From positions 63,744,844 to 63,808,843 of the forward strand of contig OY992540.1 of NCBI GenBank assembly GCA_963921195.1: a stretch of 64,000 nucleotides of DNA. Reading direction: 5' to 3'. The notes under the pieces were generated by a model. That model saw only the letters and a program-made list of their open reading frames with translations. It was not told the origin of the DNA and searched no databases. Below, piece by piece: positions 22,372 to 34,878 of the stretch; the first letter of the stretch is position 1; the number at the start of each line of letters is the position of its first letter. Both the position numbers and the translations under genes were made by a program. This DNA is from Pegoplata infirma. Taxonomy: Eukaryota; Arthropoda; Insecta; Diptera; Anthomyiidae.

Positions 22372-25194
22372 TAACCTGACCAACCATCCCGCTTTTGGCG
22401 GGATTATCCCGCTTTTTGATGTCTCATCCCGCCTTGAATTCCGATCCCGCTTTTTTAACAAAAGTCCCGCTTCATCCCGCTTTATCCCGCTTTTTGACTT
22501 TTGGAATAGCAAAGTACAATTTTTAGGTTATTTTAATAATATTTTGAGAAATATATTAACTAGTAGTATTATTTACCGTATAAACTATTTCTTACCGTAT
22601 AAAGAAAATTTTAAGTAAAATTTTGTTTACTAAAAAAAAAACTGTCCACAAGAGACCCTACTGGACTGATTTAAATCAAAAATAAATTTAAATTAAATTT
22701 TTACATAAAATTTTTTCATTGTGATACTTCGAATATTCCGAAAAAAGCTTTCAATATAAAAGTATTAAACTTAAATACATGTTTCCTAATTCTCAGATTC
22801 TTAGAATTTTTTTGTATACAAAAATCCTCAGATACTGAAACATTTTTCATAAAAGAAAAATCTCAGATTCTAAAAAACTATCGGTTTCTAAAAAATTCTT
22901 CCTTGAAAAAAATCTGATACCCTTTTTTAAAAATAAATTTTTAAATTTTATAGCCCCGTGAAAAAAATTGATTAGATCTGGTCTGATTTGTAAAAATCTA
23001 ATGATGGCATTTGTATCTGATAAGATCTACCAGATATGAAATTTGTCTCCAATTTCGAACTCTGGTAGATCTGATCCGTATTTGAATCTAATCAGATGCT
23101 GAAATTGTGGAAAAACGTCGGATCAAAAAGACCTGATCAGATAAAATTATATTTTTTAGATCCAAACATATTAAATCAGATCCAACCGATTTTTTCAAGG
23201 GGCATTTTTCGATAGAAAATATTTGAGAAGGGGAAAAAAGAAGGGAAATTTTTAAAGTTCCAATGTTTTCTAAGATAATTTCATATAGAAAAATTATTAG
23301 GTTCTAAGGCATTTTTCTAAAGAAAAATTTAAAACGCAATTTCAAAAGAAAAATTTACAGACTCAAAGACACAGTTCCTTTTTAAAATTTCTCAACAGAA
23401 ATATTTTCAGATTCTGGGAGATTTTTCATACAAAAAAAAACTTAGATTCTGATATAATTTTTCTATAAATTCCAAAACATTTGTCTTGTTGGAAAAAATC
23501 ATAAATTTTGAAAAACTTTTCCTGTAGAAAAATTCTCTGATTCTAAAATTTTATTTAAACAGGAAAGATCTCTTTTTCCATATAATAAATTCTAAGATTC
23601 TGAAATATATTTCTCATTAAAAAACTATCAGATTCTAAAACGTTTTTCCTGTAGAAAAATTATCCGATTTAAGATTTTTTTTCCAGAAAAATTCTTGACA
23701 GACTCTAAAATATTTTATTCTAAGGAAATTAACAGTTGCCAATGGATTTTTTCTATAGAAAATTTATAAGATTCTTAAACATTTTTCCTACACTCAAAAA
23801 AATACGTTAGTAGATTTACTATTTTTTTTTTGCTAATGCTAGTTAGCTAACTTTTAGCAAATTTTTAGTTGAGATTAGAATGTCAGCAAAAAATTCTTGT
23901 AAACTTCATTTAGCACATTAGCAATTTTAAACAAACTTTGAACTAATTTCTTTTGCTAAATTTGAAATTGAGTTGACAACATTTTTACAAGATTTTTTGC
24001 TAATATTAGCAAAATAAATGGTAATTTTTTTTTTATTTTCAGAAAACTTAAAATGGCGCTATCTCGGAAACTAAGCCAGATAGAGCAAAATGGAGGCCAT
24101 TTTTGGTTCTTAGAATCTCCATAGTATCGCCGGTCCTCTTCACATGTGTGGACCCTAATGGGCCCTAACTTTGGATCCAAAAAAGTTAGCATTCCCGAAA
24201 ATTTTAAAATGCTCATATCTCGGTAAATATTCCCGATACAACAAAAAGTCCAAAACCATTTTTGTAGCTCTCAACATGTAGAACAAGACCGCAAAACAGT
24301 CAAAAGCTCTCCGAGAAATATTTTTTAAGTTATCGAGTTTTTTAATTCTCAAGACCCCAGTGGTTCCCTATAATCACGTATCTTAAAAACTAAGCAAGGT
24401 AGAGCGAAACGGACACAATTTTTGGATCAAAAATTATGACGATTTTTAAGGAACCCAACTAGGTCTAGGCCCATCGGGGTCTGGACCTATGGGGTCCGAA
24501 CCCAATGGGGTCGTCAGATGTGTATGAACTAAGTTAAAAAAAATAAAAATTTAGTTAACTAATTATTGGCAAAACATTTTTGCTAACTTTAGCAAAAAAA
24601 TTGTGGGTTCAAAATCAGCAAATTTTCTTGTAGGTTTACAAGCTTTTTTTGCTAACATTACAGATTTATTTTTTTGAGTGTACAGAAGAATTTTTAAAAT
24701 TTTAAATAATTTTTCTTTTAAAATATTTTTAAATTCTGTGTCAAATAAGTATCTAAATATACTCTAAAGACAGTCTCGAGTTCTGAAACATTTTTCTATA
24801 AAAAATATATGAGATTTACTTTCTCTTAGAAAATGATAAGAAAAGAAAAAGTTCAGTCTACGACTCTAATTTAATTTTAGTTTTTCATATGCAATTTTTT
24901 TGATTCTTAAATATTTTATCCCAAGGTTGGTAAAAAAATTACTTAGACTAGAGACTATGTTTGCTGACGTAATCAAAATAAAATCTTTCTAGTCAAAGTT
25001 CTTATGCATTTTTTTACATAAAAAAAATTACGATCCCATAAAAGTATTTCCAGAATTTTGTGCATTTTGGAGGGTATTCGTGGGTTCGTTCAGACAATTT
25101 TCACTTATTAAAAAAAATCCCTCTTTTTAGATCAAAATCCCGCTTTTTCAACCTTTCGATCCCGCTTTTCAGTCAAAAGCAGTTGGTCAGGTTA
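22372..25194. mobile_element. Large non-autonomous hAT element with ATCCCGC subterminal repeats
   Basis: Inverted ends TAACCTGACCAAC flanked by the perfect 8-bp direct repeat AGGATAAC (22364-22371 and 25195-25202). Subterminal ATCCCGCTTTTT copies (about eight on the left, two or three on the right) are candidate transposase-binding repeats. The interior (22740-23790, 24690-25030) is a strongly diverged array of a 35-40-bp unit combining a CAGATTCT block with TTTTTCxxTAxAAAAA. A TA-flanked element (23791-24680) has inserted. No transposase frame. Confidence 0.93.
23791..24680. mobile_element. CACTCAAAAAAATA-ended TA element nested in the hAT
   Basis: Inverted ends CACTCAAAAAAATA with TA on both sides. 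Removing it rejoins CATTTTTCC-TA-CAGAAGAATTTT, a normal unit of the surrounding array, so the insertion site is clear. The interior includes GGGGTC-rich text shared with 3990-4380 and 47105-47480. Confidence 0.88.
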
Positions 25195-25255
25195 AGGATA
25201 ACCGAAGATAATATTTGAAACAATTATGTCCACCATATTTGGAATCTAATTTTTC

Positions 25256-25530
25256 ACTGCTATATACTCTTTTTTACTCGGGTTAGCAAAATGGTTTTGC
25301 TAATACTAAAATTTTTTCAACGTCCAAAACTACAGCTTTTTTGCTAATTTTAACCATATTTTTTGCTAGTTTTACAATACTTTTTTTGAAAGTAGACATT
25401 ACTCGTTAAATATGGCAGGTAATGATCATGCATTACCAGGCAATCCGACATTTAATAACGACTCATTACCAGATAATCCGGCAGGTTGATTACTTATTAC
25501 CAAAACAAAAAAAGTTTTAACTGGGTAATT
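25256..25530. repeat. Decayed CCCAG-group remnant and GCTAATTTTA repeats
   Basis: Ends in AAAAGTTTTAACTGGGTA, preceded by TCATTACCAG / GCATTACCAGG blocks typical of the CCCAG MITEs. The left part shares TTTGCTAATTTTAxCCAT with 19265-19290. No clear left end. Confidence 0.45.
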
Positions 25531-27440
25531 AATTGATATTCAAATAAAAAACACATTAAATTTGACATTTTTAATATTTATTGTTTATTTTTATATTTAA
25601 TTAATTTATATCACTTTGCTCTTATATTTCCATAGAAGATGAATGTATTTATGATGAATTTTTTTTTAATGATTTTTTTTTTGTTTGACATAAAAATATG
25701 CACATAAATGTTTTTTAATGTATGTTGTATGCAATTCGTTATCTATTCATAATATTGATGTATAATATTTATAATGCTAAAATAATTAAAATCTAAAATA
25801 AAAAATATAATAATCATGTATATAATATAATTAATGAATGTTTGTATGTATAATAATGTATTTTTTTTTTGTTTTAAGGTTTCATAGACGATTTTTACTT
25901 TTGACGATTTTACATAGTTTTACTTTTGTAATTTTTTTTTTTTTATATATTTTTTAAAATTTTATTTTTAAAGTATGATGGTATGAAGTGGGTTGATTGG
26001 TAGGTTGCACTTGATGTTAATTTTTTTATTGGTTGTTTGTTTAATACTAAAAATATATTTTATATTTTCTGCTTTAATGATAAAAATTGGATTTTTTTTG
26101 TTGGTTTTTAAGGTGATCTTTAGCGTAGAGAAAATAGACCATTTATTTTAAATATTTTTTTTTTTTTGTATTTTTTTTTTCTTTTAATTTAAATATATAG
26201 ATATTTTTTACTATAGAAATTTTTTAAATACATTTTTATTTTAAATATATAGTTTTTTACTTAAATTATAAAAAAAGGATATAGGATTTTTAAAATCGTT
26301 TATTTTGTTTTAATGTATTTTCTTTTCTTTTTTTATTTGTAAGTCGAAACTGCATTTTTTATGCAAAGAATACCATTTATAAGGATACAAGTTTTTATTT
26401 ATGATGAGATATTTTTTTTTTAAATTTTCAATTTTTGGATATTAGAAAATTTTTGCAAAAAAGTCTTTAAATTTTTTTAATTATTCCAAAAACAGAAAAG
26501 TAGAAATGAGAAATTGTTTATGGAAAATATTTTTTTTTTATATATTTGAATAAAACAAAGAGGAATGTTACGAAATCAGGGTGTTTTTTTTTACTTTGTT
26601 TAATTAATTTAAAATTTAAAGACTTTTTTGTTAATATTTTAGATTTGTTTTGTAGAGGCCTGTTTAAAAACGTTTTATTTTTTATTTTATAGGCAGAATT
26701 ATATGTTTTTTTCTTTTAAATATTTTATTAAAATATTTATTTTTTAAGTTGCAGGTTGGTATTTTTTTTTTTTAATTTAAGAAACGTGCAATTTACTGAA
26801 ATACTTTTATCTTTTATATATTTTTAAGAACTGCAGTAAAAAAATAAAGCAGACATTGTTAGGTAAGGCAGTAAATATTCTTGTCTTTAAAATTTCGAAA
26901 GCCAATGCTCAAGGTCAATTATATTTATTAAGTGTTTTTAGGAAAATCATGACTAATATACACAATCCCGTTAAAAAAATATGTTATATCTGGTCTGATC
27001 TGCTCATATCCTTTTTGATCCTTTCATATTTTATTATCTGTCAGATATTATTTTGCAATTATTGAAAAAATTTAACTGAAAATGGGCAAATTATCCATTG
27101 CCATTTTTTTTCTTTAAATTTAAAATACAAAATTTTTCCGTTAAGCTCCATATGCAGATTTAAAATCTGAAGTTTTTTAACGTTTTTTTAGGTCTTAAAT
27201 TAAACTGTGCAACAAAAAAGACTTTTTGTAACTCACAAGAATTTAACTATATAGGTTCGATTCTACTACCAAAAGGTAGTAAAACCCTATACTCGGATTG
27301 TCCAGTTTGGTAACCATTTATTGCCCTCCAAAGATATAATATTCTCTTTAAGGGTTAAAGATAGAGGATGGGTATTAGAGCGTCTCGTCAAATTTAAATT
27401 CTTGAATTTCATGTCGTAATATGAACGATGGCCACGTTAG
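25531..27440. other. Low-complexity AT-rich stretch
   Basis: Dominated by T-runs (especially 25860-26800) with no transposon end or credible frame. A TTCTACTACCAAAAGGTAGT imperfect palindrome lies near 27260. Poly-T runs here are likely to be length-polymorphic. Confidence 0.4.
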
Positions 27441-27469
27441 AGCTGGTTGTAGGAAAATTTATAAAAATC

Positions 27470-27600
27470 CGACTTAAAAATTCAGAAATTTTGCGTACTT
27501 TATTGGATAAATATTTAAAAAATTCCAAAACTGCGATTTTGGTCCACATAAAAATGATTTTTTATCCAAATTGGTCTCAAAAGTTGGAATTCCCGAGTAA
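27470..27600 (+). repeat. Relic related to the TCGAGGGCC element
   Basis: GCGATTTTGGTCCACA and GGTCTCAAAAGTTG blocks match 49740-49820 within the element at 49391-50301. Confidence 0.45.
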
Positions 27601-27839
27601 AAACTTTCTGACATAATCATATATAATTTGATACAATCTTATATGAGTTAATATGCTTCCGTATAAATTTATATAAATTTATATCTATAACCTTGATACG
27701 GTTGATCCACTTTATATGGTTAGATAATGCTCCAAATTTTGCTCATCAAATTATATAAAAATAGGTATTATAAGATCATTAAATTATTTTTAATCATTAA
27801 ATTAAAAAAAAATATATATTCATGATATTTGATCGGTTT

Positions 27840-28400
27840 TAAAACGATCTATTGATGTCCGTCTGTTTGTATTTCGGTAAGTATGTTTGCATCAACAAAA
27901 TGTTATAAATGGCTCTTCAAAACATTTCTCTTAACTTATATAAAAAAAAATCTCTTTGATCGGAATATATGTTGAGATTCTTACAAAGATATATTCCCAA
28001 GGGTACTTTCCGATTTTTATGTAACTTCACAATCATAGTTGTAGAGGAGACAAAAAACCGGGCCCGAATTTTTTTCTTAGAGGCTCAAATTAATTTTTAA
28101 GAGGCAAACTTTTCTTGTTAAGGCCTTGAAATTGTTATTTTAAAAAATTTAACTTGAACGATTTCAAGACGATTTGTCTGTTTAAAACTCAATAACGGGC
28201 AAAATAGGAGAAATAGGTTTCAAACGTTTAACGCATTAATTTGTTGTTCTCCTAAGCAATTTGGCATTGCCTTTTAACGAAATTGGTTTACGTGTTCAAT
28301 CGTTATGAGTGAGAATGTGAGGGCACCTCGGAAATGTTGGTACATTTCATATAGCTTTAAAATGCAAAGGCGTTCTACTGGTTAATAAATACACACTTAC
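27840..28400 (-). repeat. Decayed mini-me relic
   Basis: Blocks correspond in order to the copy at 28715-29312: GATGTCCGTCTGTTTGTAT, then GAAATTGGTTTACGTGTTCA with CGTTATGA, then TGTTGGTACATTTCATATAG. The hairpin end is lost. Confidence 0.5.
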
Positions 28401-28714
28401 AAAATTAAATACAGAATTTCAAATTATCAGTTTTTAACTCCGCATAACATGTGGGCGGGATTTAACAAAGGGCCGTGGGACTTCCCGTAAAATTACAAAA
28501 TACTTTAATTGGTCTCCTGGTATAAATGAATTTAAAAGACCTTCAGTTAGTAAAGACAATACTGGCAAATGCGGAGTGGCACTAGAGCGGTATTTTTTTG
28601 TATGGCAAAAAAAAAAAAATTTAATCGATCGAACGGTTTTCGAGGTATCGCTATTTGAAATTTGCAAAAAAAAATGGCGGTTTTCCCCAAGGGTGAAAGG
28701 TTTTTTTTATACCC

Positions 28715-29312
28715 TTCTCTTATTGTTAGTGATAGAGGGTGTATATAAGTTTGTCATTCCGTTTGTAACTCATCGAAATATCGGTCTGGGACCCCATAAA
28801 GTAAATATATTATTGATCAGTGATCGATTCTAAGACATTCTAGGGATGTCCGTCTGTCTGTCCGTCTGTCTGTCTGTCCGTCTGTGGAAATGGTGATCAC
28901 GGCCAAAGTACTAAACATATATGACTGAGCCTTAGCAAATTTACTTGTTGTTATTCTAGGTGGTTTTGGTATTGCATATGAGCGAAATCGGTTCAGCGGT
29001 TCAAAAGTTATGAACTAATATGTAAGAACACTTTGAAAATTTTGGTATATTCTACATAACCTAAAATACAAAATGCTTTAAATTGGCTGCTAAATTGGTT
29101 GGCATATTTATACAGAATTTGACACAGAATGGTATTTTTACAAGTACAAACCAATTTTTTTACAAAAAAAAGTTTTTCGCGGATTTTTTTTCACGAAAAA
29201 TTATTTTCCGCGTTTTTTTTTTCAAAAAAAATTTTATGCACATAATCTTTTATTACATTGTGGAGGGTATCAATACATTCGGCGAAGCCGAATTTAACTT
29301 TTTACTTGTTTT
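28715..29312 (-). mobile_element. mini-me / DINE-1-like element, copy 2
   Basis: In reverse orientation: GTCC/GTCT microsatellite (28848-28888), core ATTCTAAGACATTCTAGGGA, AATATATTATTGATCAGTGA, and the hairpin ATTCGGC-GAA-GCCGAAT (29278-29294) followed by TTTAACTTTTTACTTGTT. Its interior matches 53490-53720 as reverse complement (CGGTTCAGCGGTTCAAAAGT, TTTCTACATAACCTAAAA-like text). Confidence 0.85.
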
Positions 29313-29379
29313 TTTTAAATCCTAAGATTTCTTTCCTTTTTATTTTATTTTGCAATGTGAAAATTTTTCTTTAGAAATG

Positions 29380-30405
29380 TTCTAGCCTGCAAAAGTGCAA
29401 GTTTGCTAAATTCTTTCCACAAAAATATTGCACTGACTTTAGTACTTTTGCATTTTAGTTTATATTTATATGAAGTGCAGTTGCAAGAAAGGTCAGCTTT
29501 AATTCAGTGATATTGTTGCCACTCTTTTTAAAAGAACAAGAAAATAAAGTTGCAATGTTGCAAATTAGCATTTTTGCTCGAGTATAATTGCTGTCAAACA
29601 TTCAGCGTATTCACTTTAGAAAATTTGCAACAGTGCAATATTGCAACTTTTTTTTTTAATAATGGAATTCACGTCAGAAATTTTAGACTTGCAAAATTGC
29701 GCAATGTCAAAATTGCAACTTTTTTTCCTGTTTCTTTGTGAATAGAAGCAAATGTATTACTAATTAAATAAATTTCGTATCTTTTTTTGCAACGACGCGT
29801 CATATAAAAGGTAATAGAAAAATATAAATTTTATTAGATTTTTTTTTTATTATTGCACTGTTGCAAGGGTCAAAAATTTCTGAAGTGAATACCCTGAATG
29901 TTTAATAAAACTTTTATTTTTCAATTACCTTTTATATAATACGTCGTTGCAAGAAATGATTCGCAATTTATTTTAATAGTAATGGAATTCGCCTCACAAA
30001 TTTAAGTCTTGCAAAATTGCGCAATATCAAAACTGCAACTTTATGTGATTGTTTCTTTGTAAATAGGAGCAATTTTATTACTATTAAAATAAATTGCGAA
30101 TCTTTCTTGCAACGTTGCATCATACATACAAAGGTAATAGAAAAATAAAAATTTTATTAAAAATTAAAAAAAAAAGTTGCAATACTACACTGTTGCAAGG
30201 GTGAAAAAAATGCCAAATGCCTGAAGTGAAGTAAAAAACCCAGAGTAATACAATTGCTTCTATTCACAAAGAAACAGGTAAATAAAGTTTCAATTTTGAC
30301 ATTGCGCAATTTTGCAAGACTAAAATTTCTGCCATTATTATTTTTTTGTTTACATTTTGGAGAGTAGTTAAAATTTTTCACTGCCGACTTTTAAATTCTC
30401 ACTTT
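29380..30405. repeat. GCAA-rich MITE cluster, part 1
   Basis: Contains copies of an about 230-bp MITE whose ends read GGAATTCACGTCAGAA and, inverted, GGTATTCACTTCAGAA. One delimited unit is 29664-29893, and a second begins at 29984. Inside each unit, CTTGCAAAATTGCGCAATGT lies near one end and GTTGCAATATTGCACTGTTG near the other, with a CGACGCATCATATAAAAGGT-like centre. Confidence 0.75.
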
Positions 30406-31517
30406 TTTATATTAATTTCTGTTCTTTCTTTCTCAAAATCCCTATTTTGAGACTCGAGAACATATTCTGATCAGTGGTTAAACAATTAACCACTTTTGTC
30501 GGGCATAATACTTAAAATTATAAAGAAAAATATTTAAAGCCACCCTAATGTCCACCTTGGGGCAGTTTAGTTTTTTGTTAATAATATCATATTTTAATTT
30601 TGTTCTTTTACATTTTATATAACAAAAGCATTTTATGTATTATTCTTATATTTTTTTGCTGAATTAACAATAAAATTTACTGCATTTTGTATATTTAGTA
30701 TTTCCTTTTAAATTGCTCAGAAAATGCTTGTTTAATTATTTCATTGCATTTATTTGGAATTTGATAACAGTTGTTGGTTTTTTTATTTTTTGTTAAGCTC
30801 GTGTGATTTTATGTTATTTTTTTAGCAAAAAAGTTTTAATTAGAAAATAATAACAACAAATTTTTTTAATTATCATATGATAAATTGCAACTTTGAGCTG
30901 CTTTAGTTTTAAATTGCACGTTCTTTCTTTCTTGTTTTTTTGTTAAATGTGTGTTCTGTTTTGAATAAATTATTTTTTAATTTAATTTTTTTTGTTTAAC
31001 TAACATTTAGAGAACATTTAACAAATTAAAGTTCTTGGCAGTTATAATGCTTTTTTTAATAAGAATTTATTTCTGTTTAAATATTAGTTATTATTCATTA
31101 TAATAATTCAAGGCTAAAAGCAGCACAGTATATAAAAAAGCAGCATTTACAAATAAGATTTTTTTTTAAATATTCTTTAAAATATTTTTATTTTAATAAT
31201 TTTAAGGTCTATTAGATCTTAAAAATGTTTAGGTTACTGCCTTTAAGCTGTTTCAGCCTTTTTAAAAGTCGAGCTAGCAGCCTGTTTAAATATTTTGTAA
31301 ATATATATTTTTTTCTTTTTCATTTTTTAATCATTTCGTTTTTTAATTATTAAAGTTTAAGGTTAAGTATTTTTTTCATATTTTCTTTTTAAAAAATAAA
31401 ATAATACAAAATTTTTAAATATTCTAAAAATTCTAAATAAATTAAACAATGAGATCAAAAAAAGTATTTTGCATATAATACACTATTCGAAATGAAAGGT
31501 AAAAAAATAATAGTAAT
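30406..31517. other. AT-rich intergenic stretch
   Basis: T-rich with long A/T runs. No transposon ends or credible coding frame were seen. Confidence 0.4.
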
Positions 31518-32080
31518 AACAAGTGAGAGTGTTACATTCGGCTGTGCCGAATCTTTTATACCCTCTAAAATGTAAAAAAAAAAAAAAAATTCAGGGGCGT
31601 CTTTTTTTTTTTTTTTGGGGGGGGGGAGGTTGGTGGGAGACTTTAGGGGCCACCCTCCCCTTGCGATTTTGAACTTCTTCTGAGATAAGAATGTTGCATT
31701 TGCTTACCAAAAGTAAAAACAACTCTGCAAAAAATTCTGTTTTTCTTGGGTTGGTTTAGATCTCCAAGGGGGAACTTTTTTCCCCTTGGTCCGATTTTGC
31801 CCATTTCCGAACTTAACCTGCCTAGGAATATAAGACATATTCGTGCAAAACTTCGGAAGTCTAGCTCTTTTATTTTGGACTGTATCGTGTCCTCTACAGA
31901 CGGACAGACGGACGGACGGACGGACGGACGGACGGACGGACGGACATCGCTAGAATGTCTTAGAATCGATCACTGATCAATAATATATATACTTTATGGG
32001 GTCCTAGACCGATATTTCGATGCGTTACACACGGAATGACAAAGTGAGTATACCCCCATACTGTGGTTGGAGGGTATAAA
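31518..32080 (+). mobile_element. mini-me / DINE-1-like element, copy 3
   Basis: Starts AACAAGTGAGAGTGTTACAT with the perfect hairpin ATTCGGC-TGT-GCCGAAT. GGAC repeats occupy 31899-31945, followed by CGCTAGAATGTCTTAGAATC and the GTTGGAGGGTATAAA end. It is closely similar to copy 1 over its whole length, including the poly-T/poly-G tract, so the two belong to one young subfamily. Confidence 0.87.
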
Positions 32081-32439
32081 AAAATATGAACATTTTTTTT
32101 TAATTTTGTATAAATTTTTTTGAATTTATTTTTTTGCTTGTAAATATAATTTTTGAAATTTTTATTCAAAACAATTGTTTTTAATTTTTTCTTTAATTTT
32201 TTTTTAATTTTTTTATATTTTTTTATTTTATTTTTTTTTATTTATTTTTTTTAAATTTTTTTTTTATTTTTTTTATTTATTTTTTTTTTTTAATTTTTTT
32301 TATTTTTTAATCGTATTTTCGTCATTATTTACAACATTGCAACATTTTCTTTAACTTAATCCAAAAGTGCAAAAAACAAACCTATTATTCCTATTATTCT
32401 CATTTAAAAATATAGGCCCGAACCGAACAAAAAATAATA

Positions 32440-34510
32440 AGTTAATAATTGACATACAATTTTTGAGTATGTCTTTTTGAAAATTTGTACATACTTGCAA
32501 CAGTGCAATATTGCAACTTTTTTTTTAATAATGGTATTTACTTCAAAAATTGTTGACCCTTGCAACAGTGCAACATTGCAACTTTAAAAAAAAAAAAAAT
32601 TAATGAAATTTTATTTTTTCTAATACCTTTTATATGATGCGTCGTTGCAAGAAAAGATTCGTAATTTATTTTAATATGAAAACAATTGCTTCTATTCACA
32701 AAGAAACAAGCAAATAAAGTTGCAATTTTGACATTGCGCAATTTTGCCAGACTAAAATTTCTGACGTTAATTCCATTAATGTTTAATACAATTTAAATTT
32801 TTCTATTACCTTTTATATGATGGGTCGTTGCAAGAAAAGATTCAGAATTTATTGAAATATTGCGTTTATTCACAAAGAAACAAGCAAATTAAATTGCAAT
32901 TATGACATGGCGCAATTTTGCAAGACTAAAATTTCTGACTTGAATTCCATTACAAATTTACAAATATTCGGTCTATATCCAATTTATGCCGAATAGTAAC
33001 CGAATACAAATTTTTGGCCGAAACCGAATATGCGCTAGGACACTACTTTTTTTTCTTGTTAATGTAAAAGGTCAAGCTCTAATTTGCATACTTGCACTTT
33101 TGCTAGTGTAAAATTTTCTTAAGTGAAAATATTCGCATTTTATTTATAGAATAATAATGTTGCTACACTTAACAAAAGAGCGAGCAAATAACGTTGCAAT
33201 TTTTACATTTCACAATTTTGCAAGACAAAAATTTCTGAAGTGAATTCCATTATAAATTTACAAGTATTCGGCCTGTATCCAATTTCTGCCGAATAGTAAC
33301 CGAATTACAAATTCTTGTTAATGTAAAAGGTTAAGCTCTAATTTGCATACTTGCACTTTTGCAAGTGTAAAATGTTCTTATGTGAAAAGGTGCAATCTTT
33401 AATTTTGCAATGCTAAAATTTTAATTCAGTCAATTTTAACCCAGCAAAAGTACAAGAAAGTAAAATTTTAATGGAATTCAAGTTAGAAATTTAAGTCTTG
33501 CAAAATTGTGAAATGTAAAAAATGCAACGAAATTTGCTCGCTCTTTTGTAAAGAGTAGCAACAATATTACTCATCAAATAAAGTGCGAATATTTGCTTGC
33601 AATTACACATCATTCAAAATATAATAGAAAAAAATCATAGTTTATTAAACATGTTAAAAAAATATGCAATTTTGGTCTGTTGCAAGTGTAAAATTTTTTA
33701 AAGTGTTTGTTTTTAACAGTAGCACTAAATTCTAAAAATGTAATTGTAGTCTTGCAAAAATGCGAAATGTCAAAATTGCACCTTTATTTGCTTGTTATTT
33801 CGTATATAGTTGCAATAAAAATGCTATTGAAATAAAGTGCAAATATTTTCTCACAACAACACATCATAATGGAATTCACGTCAGAAATGTTGGTCTTGCA
33901 AAGTTGCGCAATGTTTGCTTCTTTCTTTGTGAATAGAAGCAATGTATTACTATTAAATGTAATTGCGAACCTTTTCTTGCAATGACGCATCATAGGCAAT
34001 AGAAAATCTAAAATTTTATTTAAAAAAATTAAAAAAAAAAGTTGCAATATTGCACTTTTGCAAGGGCCAAAAATTTCTGAAGTGAATAACCTGCATATAA
34101 AAGTTAAAAGAAAATATAACAATTGGATTCAACGTTTTTTTAGAAGACAAGTTGCAATCTTGCACTGTTGCAAGGGTAAAAAGTTTTGACGTGAATACGA
34201 TAAATATTGTTATAGTTGCAATAATATTACTATTGAAATAAAGTGCGAAACTTTTCCTGCAACAACATATATAAAAGTTTAAAGAAAAGTGAAAAATTTG
34301 ATTTAACGGTTTTTTTAAGGAAAAAAGTTGAAATCTTGCACTGTTGCAAGGGCTAAAAATTCTGACGTGAATACAGTCAATATTGTTATATTTGTTATTG
34401 GTAATATTCTTTTAAAAAATTACATGAAAATAAAGTTGCAATTTTACTTTTACGCACTTTTGCATGATTATAATTGCTGACATGAATACCAGAATTTCAG
34501 AATTCAATTT
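32440..34510. repeat. GCAA-rich MITE cluster, part 2
   Basis: Further units of the GGAATTCACGTCAG family in both orientations: 32532-32774 (reverse), ends near 32945 and 33250, 33871-34090 (forward), and right ends near 34365 and 34485. Two stretches (32965-33020 and 33260-33310) share a CGAATAGTAACCGAAT block. Units abut or interrupt one another, so exact boundaries are uncertain. Confidence 0.7.
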
Positions 34511-34524
34511 ATTTTGTAATGGGG

Positions 34525-34878
34525 ATACATTTTTCTATAAGAAAAATTACTCCGAATTCGGTGAGATTTTTCTATAAGAAAAATTACTCTGAATTCGGTG
34601 AGATTTTTCTATAAGAAAAATTACTCCGAATTCGGTGAGATTTTTCTATAAGAAAAATTACTCCGAATTCGGTGAGATTTTTCTATAAGAAAAATTACTC
34701 CGAATTCGGTGAGATTTTTCTATAAGAAAAATTACTCCGAATTCGGTGAGATTTTTCTATAAGAAAAATTACTCCGAATTCGGTGAGATTTTTCTATAAG
34801 AAAAATTACTCCGAATTCGGTGAGATTTTTCTATAAGAAAAATTACTCCGAATTCGGTGTGATTTTTCTATAAGAACT
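34525..34878. repeat. 37-bp minisatellite, nearly identical units
   Basis: About nine and a half tandem units of 37 bases containing TTTTTCTATAAGAAAAATTA and CTCCGAATTCGGTGAGA. Each unit is built of two palindromes, TTTTTCTATAAGAAAAA and CCGAATTCGG. Units are almost identical, indicating recent expansion or homogenisation. Confidence 0.97.

Noticed and set aside
33784..34122. 112-codon minus-strand frame
   Set aside because: Runs through a GCAA-rich MITE and its flank; other copies of the MITE do not preserve it.
34525..34878. CRISPR-like regular repeat array
   Set aside because: The units are contiguous 37-bp tandem repeats with no unique spacers, in an insect nuclear context.
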